From Catellatospora citrea (GTDB lineage: Bacteria; Actinomycetota; Actinomycetes; Mycobacteriales; Micromonosporaceae): a stretch of 64,000 bases of DNA. Positions within the stretch are counted from its first letter, which is position 1. Each line of letters opens with the position of its first letter. The position numbers and the translations under genes were made by a program. A model generated the notes under the pieces. The model did no database searches. It was not told the DNA's origin and saw only the letters and a program-made list of their open reading frames with translations. The stretch lies in assembly GCF_003610235.1 (NCBI RefSeq), contig NZ_RAPR01000001.1, positions 2,914,001 to 2,978,000 on the forward strand, written 5' to 3'. Below, piece after piece: positions 1 to 8,097 of this stretch.

Positions 1-396
1 CTGCAGCGCCCCGACGAAGGTGGGGTTGCTGATGATGAAGGAGGTGATGAAGGCCGCCAGCGCCGATCCGAAGATCAGTGCCGACCAGCCGAGCAGGAAG
101 CCGCCGGCGCCGCCGGTGACCGCCTTGCTGACCACGCCGAGGATGAGGGCCACGAAGAGGATCAGCAGAAGCGCGCGCAGGTCGTCGGCGAGCAGCCGGC
201 GCATCGCGCCGCTGGATCCGTCGACGGGACCGAAGGCCCACCGGGGCCAGGTCAGCACACGCAGGAACCAGCCCCACGCATTGTCGGAGCTGGTGTGCCT
301 CGACACCCACTCCACGAAGGGCTGGTTACCGAACAGAAGGACGAGCGCCACGGTTGCGATGATCCCGGCACCTGTCACCGTACGAGTCCGCGCCAT
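1..396 (-). CDS. Small integral membrane protein, C-terminus beyond window edge
   Basis: Reading the minus strand from an ATG at 396 gives an open frame of 132 codons that runs off the window without a stop. The product starts MARTRTVTGAG and has a hydrophobic segment at about residues 8-25, a Trp-rich stretch (WGWFLRVLTWPRWAF) and two more hydrophobic segments. Its layout and many residues match the protein at 5522-6019: TGAG near the start, a GWFL..LTWP.W.F block, LLADDLRA against LAADLKA, and similar spacing of membrane segments. The two are therefore paralogues. No known domain is recognised and the function is unknown. It is divergent from the DUF1835 gene, with 115 bases between them. 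Confidence 0.7.
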   Translation of the reverse strand, partial: MARTRTVTGAGIIATVALVLLFGNQPFVEWVSRHTSSDNAWGWFLRVLTWPRWAFGPVDGSSGAMRRLLADDLRALLLILFVALILGVVSKAVTGGAGGFLLGWSALIFGSALAAFITSFIISNPTFVGALQ

Positions 397-511
397 GACG
401 AAATGATAGTTTCCCAAGCGCGCATATGTCGATGGGTCATACCGCCGGTAACACCTGCCCGCTCAGCCCGTCGACCGGTCGGCGGGGGCTGTCGCACCTA
501 GACTGACGCCC

Positions 512-1435
512 ATGCGCACCGCCCACGTACGCTGCGGCGACGACCTGCGGGAGACCCTCGGGCCGGCCGGTTTCCGGGGAGACTTCGTGCCCTTCACGGA
601 CCCGGTGTGCCAGGGCCCGGTCCCCCGCACGGCTGACCCGGCCGAGTTCGACGCCGTGCGCGCGGACTGGCTCGCGCGGGCGTACGACCTCGACGAGACG
701 CCCGTGTTCCGGCGGCTGTCGCAGGAGCGCGCCGGGCTCGACACCCTCGACACCTACGACCGGGTGCTGCTGTGGTTCGAGCACGACTGGTTCGACCAGG
801 CGATCCTCATCCGGCTGCTGGCCCTGCTGGCGCACCGGCCCGCGCTGCACGAGCGGCTGCGGCTGCTCTCCATCGACGAGTTCCCCGGCGAGGACCCGTT
901 CATCGGGTTCGGGCAGCTGTCCGCGCCGCAGCTGGCGACGCTCGCCGGCCGGGAGCGGCCGGTCAGCCCGGACCAGTTCGCCGCCGCGGAACGGGCCTGG
1001 GCCGCGCTGTCCGCACCGGACCCGGTCGCGCTGGCCGGGGTCGGCGGTGACGCGCTGCCCTTCCTGCCCCGGGCGGTGCGCCGGCACCTCGCGGAGCTGC
1101 CGTGGACCACCGACGGGCTGTCCCTGTCGGAACGGCTGTGCCTGCGCGCGGTCAGCGCCGGGCCGCTGCCGTTCCCCGCCGTCTTCCAGGCGCACCAGGA
1201 GGGCGATCCGCTGCCGTATCTCGGGGACACCATGCTGCTGCCGGTGCTGCGGCGGCTGCACGACGCCGAGCGCCCGGCCCTGGCGCTGCGCGACGGGGGT
1301 TACCAGCTCACGGCGTACGGCCAGCGGATCCTGCACGGCGACGCGACCTGGCAGACCTTCCCCCGCTGGGTCGGCGGGGTGCTGCTGCCCGGCTGGCGCT
1401 GGAACCCCGACGCCGCCCGCCCCGTCCCGGCCTGA
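512..1435 (+). CDS. DUF1835 domain-containing protein
   Basis: A 307-residue soluble protein with no signal peptide. The N-terminus (VRCGDDLRETL, then VPFTDPVCQGPVP) fits the start of DUF1835, whose members typically open with a histidine/glycine-aspartate motif followed by a D...GP block. The middle contains WFEHDWFDQ, a typical acidic-aromatic stretch of this family. The C-terminal third (LSLSERLCLRA, YLGDTMLLPVLRRL, LTAYGQRILHG) resembles the helical partner region often found with DUF1835. The biochemical role of the family is not established. It is convergent with the DM13 gene at 1452, with only 16 bases between stops and no room for a separate terminator. Confidence 0.75.
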   Translation: MRTAHVRCGDDLRETLGPAGFRGDFVPFTDPVCQGPVPRTADPAEFDAVRADWLARAYDLDETPVFRRLSQERAGLDTLDTYDRVLLWFEHDWFDQAILIRLLALLAHRPALHERLRLLSIDEFPGEDPFIGFGQLSAPQLATLAGRERPVSPDQFAAAERAWAALSAPDPVALAGVGGDALPFLPRAVRRHLAELPWTTDGLSLSERLCLRAVSAGPLPFPAVFQAHQEGDPLPYLGDTMLLPVLRRLHDAERPALALRDGGYQLTAYGQRILHGDATWQTFPRWVGGVLLPGWRWNPDAARPVPA

Positions 1436-1451
1436 GCCGCGGGCAGCCCGG

Positions 1452-2009
1452 TCACGCCGCCAGCGGTGCGGCCGCGAAGGAGACCTTGAAGCGGGCACAC
1501 CAGATGGTCACGCTGCGCAGTTCGGTCGGGTCCACGGTCACGGGCACGGCGTAGACCTGGGTGCCGTGCGTGCCCTTGAGGCGGCCCAGCTCGACGTGCC
1601 GGCCGTCGTCGAAGACGTGCCAGCCGTCGCGGCCGGGCAGCACGGGCTGATCGGTGAGCCAGACCCGCAGGTCAGGCCCGTCCGATGTGGCCAGATCGCG
1701 CAGGATCACCTGGTAGGCGCCGTCGGGCAGCCGCACCAGCTGCGCGGTGCCGGAGCTGTCGTGCTCGTGGGTGACCAGCCTTCCCTCGGCGACCAGCACG
1801 GCGACGGCCGACGGCGAGGGCGCGCCCGCCACCGGCGAGGAGGCCGGCGACGGCGTCGCGCTCGTGGTCACCACCACCGGGGCGGCGTCGTTGACGGTCT
1901 TCGAGGTGAGCAGCTTCCAGGGCTGGAACCAGTACAGGCCGAACGCCAGGCCCACGGCCAGCACCGCGGCCACCGCCCAGAAGGCGGGCTTGCGGAACAA
2001 CCTCGTCAT
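1452..2009 (-). CDS. Membrane-anchored DM13 domain protein
   Basis: A 185-residue protein with an N-terminal membrane anchor (about residues 9-27), a Ser/Pro/Ala-rich linker (about 45-68) and a C-terminal DM13-type domain: GTAQLVRLPDGAYQVILRDLATSDGPDLRVWLT, written here only to show the order G-x-A ... DGPDLRVWL. DM13 domains are proposed to take part in electron transfer or redox signalling at surfaces. A single Cys near the end (IWCARF) is the usual conserved cysteine. The protein should face outward. It is divergent from a two-component system at 2122-3829, which may regulate it; this is inference from position alone. Confidence 0.75.
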   Translation of the reverse strand: MTRLFRKPAFWAVAAVLAVGLAFGLYWFQPWKLLTSKTVNDAAPVVVTTSATPSPASSPVAGAPSPSAVAVLVAEGRLVTHEHDSSGTAQLVRLPDGAYQVILRDLATSDGPDLRVWLTDQPVLPGRDGWHVFDDGRHVELGRLKGTHGTQVYAVPVTVDPTELRSVTIWCARFKVSFAAAPLAA

Positions 2010-2109
2010 GCCCTGACGCTAGGGCCCGCGCCGACGCCGTGGGGGCCACGTTCGCGGATCGTAAGGATCCGATGCGGCGTCACCCCGGCCGCCGCCGATG
2101 ATCACGACG

Positions 2110-2115
2110 TACGCT
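2110..2115 (+). promoter_or_regulatory. -10-like hexamer for a leaderless response-regulator transcript
   Basis: TACGCT at 2110-2115 lies six bases before the ATG at 2122, and no Shine-Dalgarno sequence is visible between them. This is the usual spacing from a -10 box to the first transcribed base, so the mRNA may begin at the start codon. A clear -35 box was not found. This rests on spacing only. Confidence 0.35.
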
Positions 2116-2121
2116 CGCGAT

Positions 2122-2826
2122 ATGGCCACCAGCGTGCTCGTCGTCGACGACGACCCGACCGTCAGCGACGTGGTACGCCGCTACCTGGAGCACGCCGGGC
2201 ACCGGGTCGTGCTGGCCGCCGACGGGCAGGCCGCGCTCGACGCGTACGCCCGGGAACGGCCGGATCTGATAATCCTGGACCTGATGCTGCCCGGCGTCGA
2301 CGGGCTGGAGGTGGCCCGGCGGCTGCGCGCCGAGCCCGGCCCCGGCGTGCCGATCATCATGCTGACCGCGCTCGGCGAGGAGGTCGACCGCATCGTCGGC
2401 CTGCAGGTCGGCGCGGACGACTACGTGACCAAGCCGTTCTCCCCGCGCGAACTGGTGCTGCGCGCCCAGTCCGTGCTGCGCCGCACCGGCCCGCAGACCG
2501 TGCCCGTCGCCGTGCTGGCCGACGGCGACCTCGTCGTCGACCCGGTACGCCGCACCGCCCACCTCGGCGGCCGCGAGCTGGCGCTGACCGTGCGCGAGTT
2601 CGACCTGCTGGCGTACCTGATGGCACACCCGCACGAGGCGCTGCGCCGGGCGCAGCTGCTGGAGTCGGTGTGGGGCTGGACCTTCGGCGACCAGTCCACG
2701 GTCACCGTCCACGTGCGACGGCTCCGCGAGAAGATCGAGCCCGACCCCGCCATGCCGCAGCGCATCCACACCGTCTGGGGCGTGGGCTACCGGTACGAGC
2801 CAGTGGGGGCGGCCGACGGTGCGTGA
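2122..2826 (+). CDS. OmpR/PhoB-family response regulator
   Basis: A 234-residue transcriptional regulator. The receiver domain (about 1-118) has the acidic pair D10-D11, the phospho-acceptor D53 in ILDLMLPG and the conserved lysine in VTKPFSP. The C-terminal winged helix (about 130-230) ends in the family signature VTVHVRRLREKIE...RIHTVWGVGYRYE. An in-frame start eight codons upstream (2098) exists, but the ATG at 2122 gives the standard MxxxVLVVDDD opening and lies just after a -10-like box. It overlaps the histidine kinase gene at 2819 by eight bases, so the two form one operon. The neighbouring DM13 gene is divergent and could be a target. Confidence 0.9.
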   Translation: MATSVLVVDDDPTVSDVVRRYLEHAGHRVVLAADGQAALDAYARERPDLIILDLMLPGVDGLEVARRLRAEPGPGVPIIMLTALGEEVDRIVGLQVGADDYVTKPFSPRELVLRAQSVLRRTGPQTVPVAVLADGDLVVDPVRRTAHLGGRELALTVREFDLLAYLMAHPHEALRRAQLLESVWGWTFGDQSTVTVHVRRLREKIEPDPAMPQRIHTVWGVGYRYEPVGAADGA

Positions 2827-3829
2827 CGTGCTGCTGATCCTGCTCGCCGCACTGGCCGGCGCGGCCGTCGTCTGGCTGCCCGCGGCACTGCTGCTGCGCC
2901 TGCTGCACCGCCGCTCGCTCACGCTGAACGTGTGCGTGCTGCTGGTGGCCACGGTGCTGGCGCTGCTGGCCGGGGTGCTGGCGGTCGCCGAGGGCATGTT
3001 CATCTCCCCGCACGACCTGCACGTGCTGCTCGTCGTGGTGCCGCTGTCGGGACTGGTCAGCCTGCTGATCGGCGGCTGGGTGGCGTGGCGGCTGGCCCGC
3101 TCGGCGATGTGGGCCGCCGACGCCCGCGAGCGCGAGCGGCAGGTCGAGGCGAGCCGCCGCGACCTGGTCGCCTGGGTGTCGCACGACCTGCGCACCCCGC
3201 TGGCCGGCATCCGGGCCATGGCCGAGGCGCTGGAGGACGGCGTGGTCAGCGACCCGGCCGCCGTCGCCGAGTACCACCGCCGCATCCGCACCGGCACCGA
3301 CCGGATGGCGGCGCTGGTCGACGACCTGTTCGAGCTGTCCCGGATCAACGCCGGGGCACTGCAGCTGTCCCCCGTCGACGTGCCGCTGGGCGAGGTGGTC
3401 TCCGACGCCGTCGCCGCGGCCGCGCCGGTCGCCGCCACGCGGGGCGTACGCCTGGTCGCCGACGGCGACTGGCCGGTGGTGCGGGCCGGTGAGCGCGAGC
3501 TGTCCAGGATCGTGGCGAACCTGCTGCTCAACGCGGTGCGCTACACCCCCGCCGACGGCACGGTGACGGTCACCGGCGGACGGGACGCCGACGGCGGCTG
3601 GCTGGCCGTCGCCGACACCTGCGGCGGCATCGCCGAGTCGGACCTGCCGCACGTCTTCGACGTCGCGTTCCGCGGCGCCAAGGCGCGCACCCCGGACGCC
3701 GACGGCGGGGGCGGGCTGGGGCTGGCCATCGTCGCCGGGCTGGTCGAGGCGCACGGCGGCCGGGTCGGCGTGGCCAACACCGCCGCCGGTTGCCGGTTCG
3801 AGGTGCACCTGCCGGCCGCGCCCGCCTGA
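2819..3829 (+). CDS. Sensor histidine kinase
   Basis: A 336-residue membrane kinase with a GTG start inside the end of the response regulator gene. Three hydrophobic segments lie at about residues 4-28, 36-60 and 68-92, with almost no extracytoplasmic loop, so the sensed signal is probably within or near the membrane. The dimerisation box SHDLRTPL has the phospho-accepting H122. The ATPase part has the N box (ANLLLNAVRYTP), a D-x-C-G-G-I variant of the G1 box (ADTCGGIAESD) and the GGGLGLAIVAGLVEAHGG signature. Partner of the adjacent OmpR-type regulator. Confidence 0.9.
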   Translation: MRDVLLILLAALAGAAVVWLPAALLLRLLHRRSLTLNVCVLLVATVLALLAGVLAVAEGMFISPHDLHVLLVVVPLSGLVSLLIGGWVAWRLARSAMWAADARERERQVEASRRDLVAWVSHDLRTPLAGIRAMAEALEDGVVSDPAAVAEYHRRIRTGTDRMAALVDDLFELSRINAGALQLSPVDVPLGEVVSDAVAAAAPVAATRGVRLVADGDWPVVRAGERELSRIVANLLLNAVRYTPADGTVTVTGGRDADGGWLAVADTCGGIAESDLPHVFDVAFRGAKARTPDADGGGGLGLAIVAGLVEAHGGRVGVANTAAGCRFEVHLPAAPA

Positions 3830-3970
3830 GGACGGCCAGCCGCCGGCGCGGCCCGCGGACCGGCGCAGGCCCCGGCGAGGCTGCCGTTCAGCGCGTTCTC
3901 GCGCGGCTGCGGTGCCGGCCGGCGGGACTGGCCCGGCTGCTGTCGCTCACCGCGCACTAAGCTGCCAGCC

Positions 3971-5002
3971 ATGCCTTCGGTTCCCGCTGACCTGGTCCAC
4001 ATCGGCTCCTACACGGCCAAGGCCGGCCCCGAGCTGGCGATCACCGCCTGGCGGCAGGACCCGCGGACCGGACGGCTGGCACCGGCGCACGCGCCCGTCG
4101 CGGCGGTCGACCCGTCGTGGCTCGCCTGGCACCCCGACGGCACCCACCTCTACGCGGCCTCCGAGTCCGCCGCGCAGGTGCTGTCGTACGCCGTGACCGC
4201 CGACGGGCTCCGGCTGCTCGGCGCGCAGCCCAGTGGCGGCGCCGACCCCTGCCACCTGGCCGTCGACCCGCGGGGCCGGTTCGTGGTGGCGGCCAACTAC
4301 AGCGGCGGCTCGGTCAGCGTGTTCGCGATCGGCGCCGACGGGGCGCTGCTGCCGTACCACCAGCTGGTGGCGCACGAGGGCAGCGGCCCGGACGCCGAGC
4401 GCCAGGAGTCCCCGCACGCGCACATGGCGCTGCTCGCCCCGGACGGGCTGCTGTACGTCACCGACCTGGGCACCGACGAGGTGCGCAGCTACGCCGTCGG
4501 ACCCGACGGCCTGCGGCACGTGGCGACCTCCCCGCTGATCGCCGGGATGGGCCCGCGCCACCTGGCGTTCCACCCGTCCGGCGTGGTGTTCGTCGCCGGG
4601 GAGCTGGACTCGACCGTGGTCGTCTGCGCGGCGGCGGACGGCCGGCTGCGACCGGTCTCGTCGGTCCCGGCGACCGTCGGCGAGCCGGGTGAGCGCAACT
4701 ATCCGAGCCACCTGGAGTGCTCCCCGGACGGGCGGTTCCTCTACCTCGCCAACCGGGGCGCGGACTGCCTCACCGTGTTCGCGGTCGAGGACGGCACGCT
4801 GTGCCCGGTCGCGGACGTGCCGACCGGCCGCTGGCCGCGGCACTTCGCGCTGATCGGCGACTTCCTCTACGTGGCCGATCAGGACGGCGACACGGTGACC
4901 GTGTTCCGCCGGGATCCGGTCACCGGCCTGCCCGAGCCCACCGGCGAGACCGTCGCCGTGCCGAACCCGTCCTGCGTCGTGTCCGCCCCGAGCGGGGTCT
5001 GA
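3971..5002 (+). CDS. Lactonase-family beta-propeller protein (6-phosphogluconolactonase-like)
   Basis: A 343-residue cytoplasmic protein of the seven-bladed propeller lactonase family (YbhE/Pgl type). Repeated blades carry the family words HIGSYTAKAGPEL at the start, PSWLAWHPDGTHLYAASE, GGADPCHLAVDPRGRFVVAANY, SVSVFAI, the HAHMALLAPDGLLYVTDLGTDEV blade, GMGPRHLAFHPSG and YPSHLECSPDGRFLYLANRG. Several members hydrolyse 6-phosphogluconolactone, but others act on different lactones, so substrate is uncertain. No signal peptide is visible. It stands alone, with 141 bases before it and a GlsB-like gene after it. Confidence 0.85.
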   Translation: MPSVPADLVHIGSYTAKAGPELAITAWRQDPRTGRLAPAHAPVAAVDPSWLAWHPDGTHLYAASESAAQVLSYAVTADGLRLLGAQPSGGADPCHLAVDPRGRFVVAANYSGGSVSVFAIGADGALLPYHQLVAHEGSGPDAERQESPHAHMALLAPDGLLYVTDLGTDEVRSYAVGPDGLRHVATSPLIAGMGPRHLAFHPSGVVFVAGELDSTVVVCAAADGRLRPVSSVPATVGEPGERNYPSHLECSPDGRFLYLANRGADCLTVFAVEDGTLCPVADVPTGRWPRHFALIGDFLYVADQDGDTVTVFRRDPVTGLPEPTGETVAVPNPSCVVSAPSGV

Positions 5003-5118
5003 ACGCGCAGCATCCTCCTGCCCCGCCCCGAGGCCGACGAATATCCCCAAACAACTCCATACCCTCCCGGGACCGGCCGATACTGGCCACGTAGCAGTCA
5101 TGATCACGGGAGGCGTAC

Positions 5119-5412
5119 ATGATCGGGGCGATCCTCTGGGGCATCATCGGCGGCGCGATCGTCGGATACCTGGGCCGGCTGCTGCTGCCGGGACGGCAGA
5201 ACATCTCCGCGCTGATGACGGTGATCGCGGGCATCCTGGCCGCGACGCTCGGCGGCATCATCGCCACCTGGCTCGGCGTCGGCGAGACCCGAGGCATCGA
5301 CTGGATCAGGCACATCATCCAGTTGGCCCTGGCCATGTTCTTCGTATGGCTGGCCGCCCGAATGTCGGCCAAACGCCACCCGCAGGCGGTCCAGCCGCGG
5401 CGTGCCCCGTAA
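5119..5412 (+). CDS. GlsB/YeaQ/YmgE-family stress-response membrane protein
   Basis: A 97-residue protein with three predicted membrane helices. The opening MIGAILWGIIGGAIVGYLGRLLLPG matches the GlsB/transglycosylase-associated family (given only as a signature: W-x-x-x-G-G-A-x-x-G-x-x-A/G-R). The typical protein has about 80-90 residues, so this one is full length with a short basic, proline-rich tail. An AGGCG-type ribosome site sits just before the ATG (CGGGAGGCGTAC). The role of the family in general stress is inferred from regulation in other bacteria, and the biochemical function is unknown. A strong hairpin follows the stop codon. Confidence 0.85.
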   Translation: MIGAILWGIIGGAIVGYLGRLLLPGRQNISALMTVIAGILAATLGGIIATWLGVGETRGIDWIRHIIQLALAMFFVWLAARMSAKRHPQAVQPRRAP

Positions 5413-5423
5413 CCCCTGGAGAG

Positions 5424-5450
5424 CCGGGCGCACGTCCGCTGTGCGCCCGG
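5424..5450 (+). terminator. Hairpin terminator after the GlsB-like gene
   Basis: CCGGGCGCAC (5424-5433) and GTGCGCCCGG (5441-5450) pair perfectly over ten bases with a seven-base loop, twelve bases after the stop codon. There is no U-tract, as is usual in actinomycetes. Confidence 0.7.
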
Positions 5451-5521
5451 GTACGAAGGATTAATCAGTACACACTGGACACGGATGTTTACTGACCGTG
5501 GCGCTCGGCAATCGGGGCGCC

Positions 5522-6019
5522 ATGGTACTGACCGCATCGCGATACCGCACCGCGACCGGTGCGGGCGTCATCGCCGCACTCATCCTCGTGCTGGTGTTCG
5601 GCAGCCCCGTCTACGTCGACTGGGCCAACGACAACGCCGACACCAACACCGCCGGCGGCTGGTTCCTCAAGCTGCTGACGTGGCCTGCCTGGAGCTTCGA
5701 CGCGGACAGCTCCGTGCAGGACGTGCTCGCCGCCGACCTCAAGGCGATCCTGCTCGTCATCTTCACGGCCGTGTTCCTGGCCCTGTCGACCAACGCTCAG
5801 CTGGGACGTGCCCGCGGCACGTTCAGCCAGCTGATGGCCGGCTGGTCCGGGTACATCTTCGCCGGCGCGGTGGCGGGCCTGCTCACCGCTTTCATCCGCT
5901 CGGACGCCTCGCTGCTGGGCGCCTTCCAGGCGGCCGGTTCCGGCGCGATCTACGGCCTGTTCGTGGGCTGGATCGTCGGGATCGCCACGCTTGGCCACTC
6001 CCGCGGCTCCACCCCCTGA
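5522..6019 (+). CDS. Small integral membrane protein, paralogue of the gene at 1-396
   Basis: A 165-residue protein (ATG at 5522; an in-frame GTG at 5498 would add eight residues, but the ATG aligns with the start of the paralogue at 396). Hydrophobic segments occur at about residues 9-28, 72-92, 105-130 and 135-157. The block GGWFLKLLTWPAWSF near residues 45-60 and LAADLKAILLVIF near 70-82 match equivalent blocks in the protein encoded at 1-396. No database family is recognised. The second half is rich in Gly/Ala and membrane-embedded. A long hairpin follows the stop. Function unknown. Confidence 0.75.
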   Translation: MVLTASRYRTATGAGVIAALILVLVFGSPVYVDWANDNADTNTAGGWFLKLLTWPAWSFDADSSVQDVLAADLKAILLVIFTAVFLALSTNAQLGRARGTFSQLMAGWSGYIFAGAVAGLLTAFIRSDASLLGAFQAAGSGAIYGLFVGWIVGIATLGHSRGSTP

Positions 6020-6042
6020 TCCGCGGCTGTGCCGCCCGGCCC

Positions 6043-6096
6043 GTTCCCGGGGAATCCGCCCCTCCGCTCCCCCGGAGGCCGCGGGTTCCCCGGAAC
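6043..6096 (+). terminator. Long nested hairpin after the small membrane protein gene
   Basis: Outer arms GTTCCCGGGGAATCCGC (6043-6059) and GCGGGTTCCCCGGAAC (6081-6096) pair with one bulge. An inner CCTCCG/CGGAGG stem (6061-6066 with 6073-6078) extends the helix. It lies 23 bases after the stop codon and is probably a factor-independent terminator. Confidence 0.65.
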
Positions 6097-6137
6097 CGTC
6101 TCCGGGCCCCTGCCCGTCGGGTTGACCGGCGGGTAAC

Positions 6138-6542
6138 GTGCGGCGGGTGGAGATGACTTACGACACGACCATGCAGGGCGCGCTGGCCGAGCGCATGGGC
6201 ATCAAGCTGCTGGAGGCGACCCCGGAACGGCTCGTCGCGACGATGCCGGTGGAGGGCAACACCCAGCCCTTCGGCCTGCTGCACGGCGGGGCGTCCTGCG
6301 TGCTGGCGGAGACCCTCGGCTCGATCGGGGCCACCCTGCACGGCTCGACCATCGGGCGGCCGTACGCGGTCGGCGTGGACATCAGCGCCACCCATCACCG
6401 CGCCGCCCGCGCCGGCCTGGTCACCGGCGTGGCGACCCCGCTGCACCGCGGCGGCAGCATCGTCACCTACGAGATCGTCATCACCGACGAGGACGACCAG
6501 CGCATCTGCACCGCCCGCCTCACCTGCCTCCTCCGCAAGTAA
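6138..6542 (+). CDS. Hotdog-fold acyl-CoA thioesterase (PaaI/MenI-like)
   Basis: A 134-residue single-domain thioesterase. The signature QPFGLLHGGASCVLAETLGSIGA is the central hotdog helix with the HGG motif, followed by VGVDISATHHRAA and a C-terminal strand region (RICTARLTCLL). Members hydrolyse aryl- or acyl-CoA esters, including 1,4-dihydroxy-2-naphthoyl-CoA in menaquinone synthesis. Actinomycetes make menaquinone, but no menaquinone gene is near, so the substrate is open. The GTG at 6138 has a weak GGCGGG upstream; the ATG at 6153 (starting MTYDTTMQG) is an equally possible start. Confidence 0.85.
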   Translation: MRRVEMTYDTTMQGALAERMGIKLLEATPERLVATMPVEGNTQPFGLLHGGASCVLAETLGSIGATLHGSTIGRPYAVGVDISATHHRAARAGLVTGVATPLHRGGSIVTYEIVITDEDDQRICTARLTCLLRK

Positions 6543-6558
6543 CCGTCCCCACGGCTTC

Positions 6559-6623
6559 GTGATCGCCGTTCCGTGTCAAAAGTTGTGGTCTGACCCGGCC
6601 TTCTGACACGAAACGGCGATCAC
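6559..6623. repeat. Intergenic palindromic element, family A copy 1
   Basis: Arms GTGATCGCCGTTCCGTGTCA (6559-6578) and TGACACGAAACGGCGATCAC (6604-6623) pair over 20 bases with one mismatch around a 25-base loop. It lies between convergent genes (thioesterase and PLP decarboxylase) and could end transcription in both directions. The right half is closely related to the element at 10276-10350. Confidence 0.8.
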
Positions 6624-6630
6624 TCCACCG

Positions 6631-8097
6631 CTACCACGACGGCCGCTGCAACAGACTCACGAACTCCACCAGCAGCCGCTCCCGCAGCCGCGGCGGGGCC
6701 GCCGCGAGGACCGCGTTGACGACGGCCATCCGCGGAGCCGCGCCGGGTTCGCCGCCGGTGAGGCCGAAGGTGTCGGCCAGGCCGGCGACCATCTCCGCGG
6801 TGAGCTGGTCCGGCGGCAGGTGGGCGGCCATGGCCAGGAGTTCGGTGGGCAGCTCGACCGGGCCGTGGGCGCGGGCGGCGGCGGCCGACTCGGCCAGCGC
6901 CGGACCGAACTGCGGCACCTGCGGCAGCACCGACGCGGTCACGGTGAGATGGATGCTGGCCGGGATGCCCTGGTACGGCAGCTGCGGCTGGGTGTGCCAG
7001 CCCCGCGCGGCCAGCTCGTCGGCCAGCACGAACAGGTCCAACCCCGGATCGTCCGAGGTCAGGCACACGACCGTGAAGTCGGCCGGGGCGAGCAGCCGCA
7101 GCCCGTCCACCTCGGACACCGCCTTGGCCAGCCCGGCGACGGCGTCGCGGGTCTGCCGGGCCAGCTCCAGGTAGCCCTCGTCGCCGACGTGGCGCAGCGT
7201 GGCGAAGGCCGCCGCGATCGGGCCGCCGGACCGCGTCGACGAGATCACCGGGTTGACCATGGTGTAGCCCGGCCAGTCCGCGAAGGCGAAGTACTGCGGG
7301 CGGCGCAGGCCCGCGTCGCGGTGCAGCAGCACCGACACGCCCTTGGGGGTGTACGCGTACTTGTGCAGGTCCACCGACATGCTCGTCACGCCCGGCAGGC
7401 TGAAGTCGAACGCGGGCACCGCGACCCCGACCCGGCGCAGGAACGGCAGCGCCCAGCCACCGAAGCACGCGTCCACGTGGCAGCGCACGCCCCGCTCCGC
7501 GGCGATCGCCGCGATCTGCGCGACCGGATCCACGACCCCCTGCGCGTACGACGGCGCGGAGCACGCCACCAGCACCGTGTCCGCGGTGATCGCGGCCGCG
7601 ACCGCGGCCGGGTCCGGCGTGAACGTCTCCGGGTCGACCGGCACCAGGTCCAGCGCCACGCCCAGGTAGTGCGCGGCCTTGGCGAACGCCGCGTGCGCGG
7701 TCGACGGGGCGACCAGGCGCGGCGAGGTGATCTCGGGGTGCGCGTCGCGGGCCGTCTTCACGGCCAGGATCAGCGACTCGGTGCCGCCGCTGGTGACCGA
7801 GCCGACCACGTCCGGCGCGTCCGTGCCGGGGCCCGCCCCGAGCACCCGGGCCGCGGCGGCGACCAGCGCGTTCTCCGTCGCCAGCAGGGACGGGAACGCG
7901 GTCGGGTCCAAGCCGTTCACGTGGGCGGACAGGGCGTACGCGGACATCGCCAGCTCGTCGAGCCCGGCCCTGGCCGGGTCGTACACGTAGGCGAACAGCC
8001 GCCCGCCGTGGGTGGGCAGGTCGGCGGCGCGCATCCCGCGCAGCTCGGCGAGCACCTGGTCGGCGGGGACGCCCTGGGGCGGGAGTGCGTCGATCAT
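6631..8097 (-). CDS. PLP-dependent group II decarboxylase / sphingosine-phosphate-lyase-like enzyme
   Basis: A 488-residue fold-type I PLP enzyme. The catalytic motif SMSVDLHKYAYTPKG holds the Schiff-base Lys246. SVTSGGTESL binds the cofactor phosphate, HVDACFGGW carries the aspartate that contacts the PLP nitrogen, and YTMVNPVISSTRSGG closes the site. The DLHKYxYTPKG form and the neighbouring blocks are closest to sphingosine-1-phosphate lyase and bacterial SPL-like proteins rather than to glutamate decarboxylase. The true substrate cannot be read from sequence. Its ATG overlaps the stop of the MFS gene (ATGA, 8094-8097), which indicates translational coupling: the transporter may move the substrate or product. 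Confidence 0.82.
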   Translation of the reverse strand: MIDALPPQGVPADQVLAELRGMRAADLPTHGGRLFAYVYDPARAGLDELAMSAYALSAHVNGLDPTAFPSLLATENALVAAAARVLGAGPGTDAPDVVGSVTSGGTESLILAVKTARDAHPEITSPRLVAPSTAHAAFAKAAHYLGVALDLVPVDPETFTPDPAAVAAAITADTVLVACSAPSYAQGVVDPVAQIAAIAAERGVRCHVDACFGGWALPFLRRVGVAVPAFDFSLPGVTSMSVDLHKYAYTPKGVSVLLHRDAGLRRPQYFAFADWPGYTMVNPVISSTRSGGPIAAAFATLRHVGDEGYLELARQTRDAVAGLAKAVSEVDGLRLLAPADFTVVCLTSDDPGLDLFVLADELAARGWHTQPQLPYQGIPASIHLTVTASVLPQVPQFGPALAESAAAARAHGPVELPTELLAMAAHLPPDQLTAEMVAGLADTFGLTGGEPGAAPRMAVVNAVLAAAPPRLRERLLVEFVSLLQRPSW

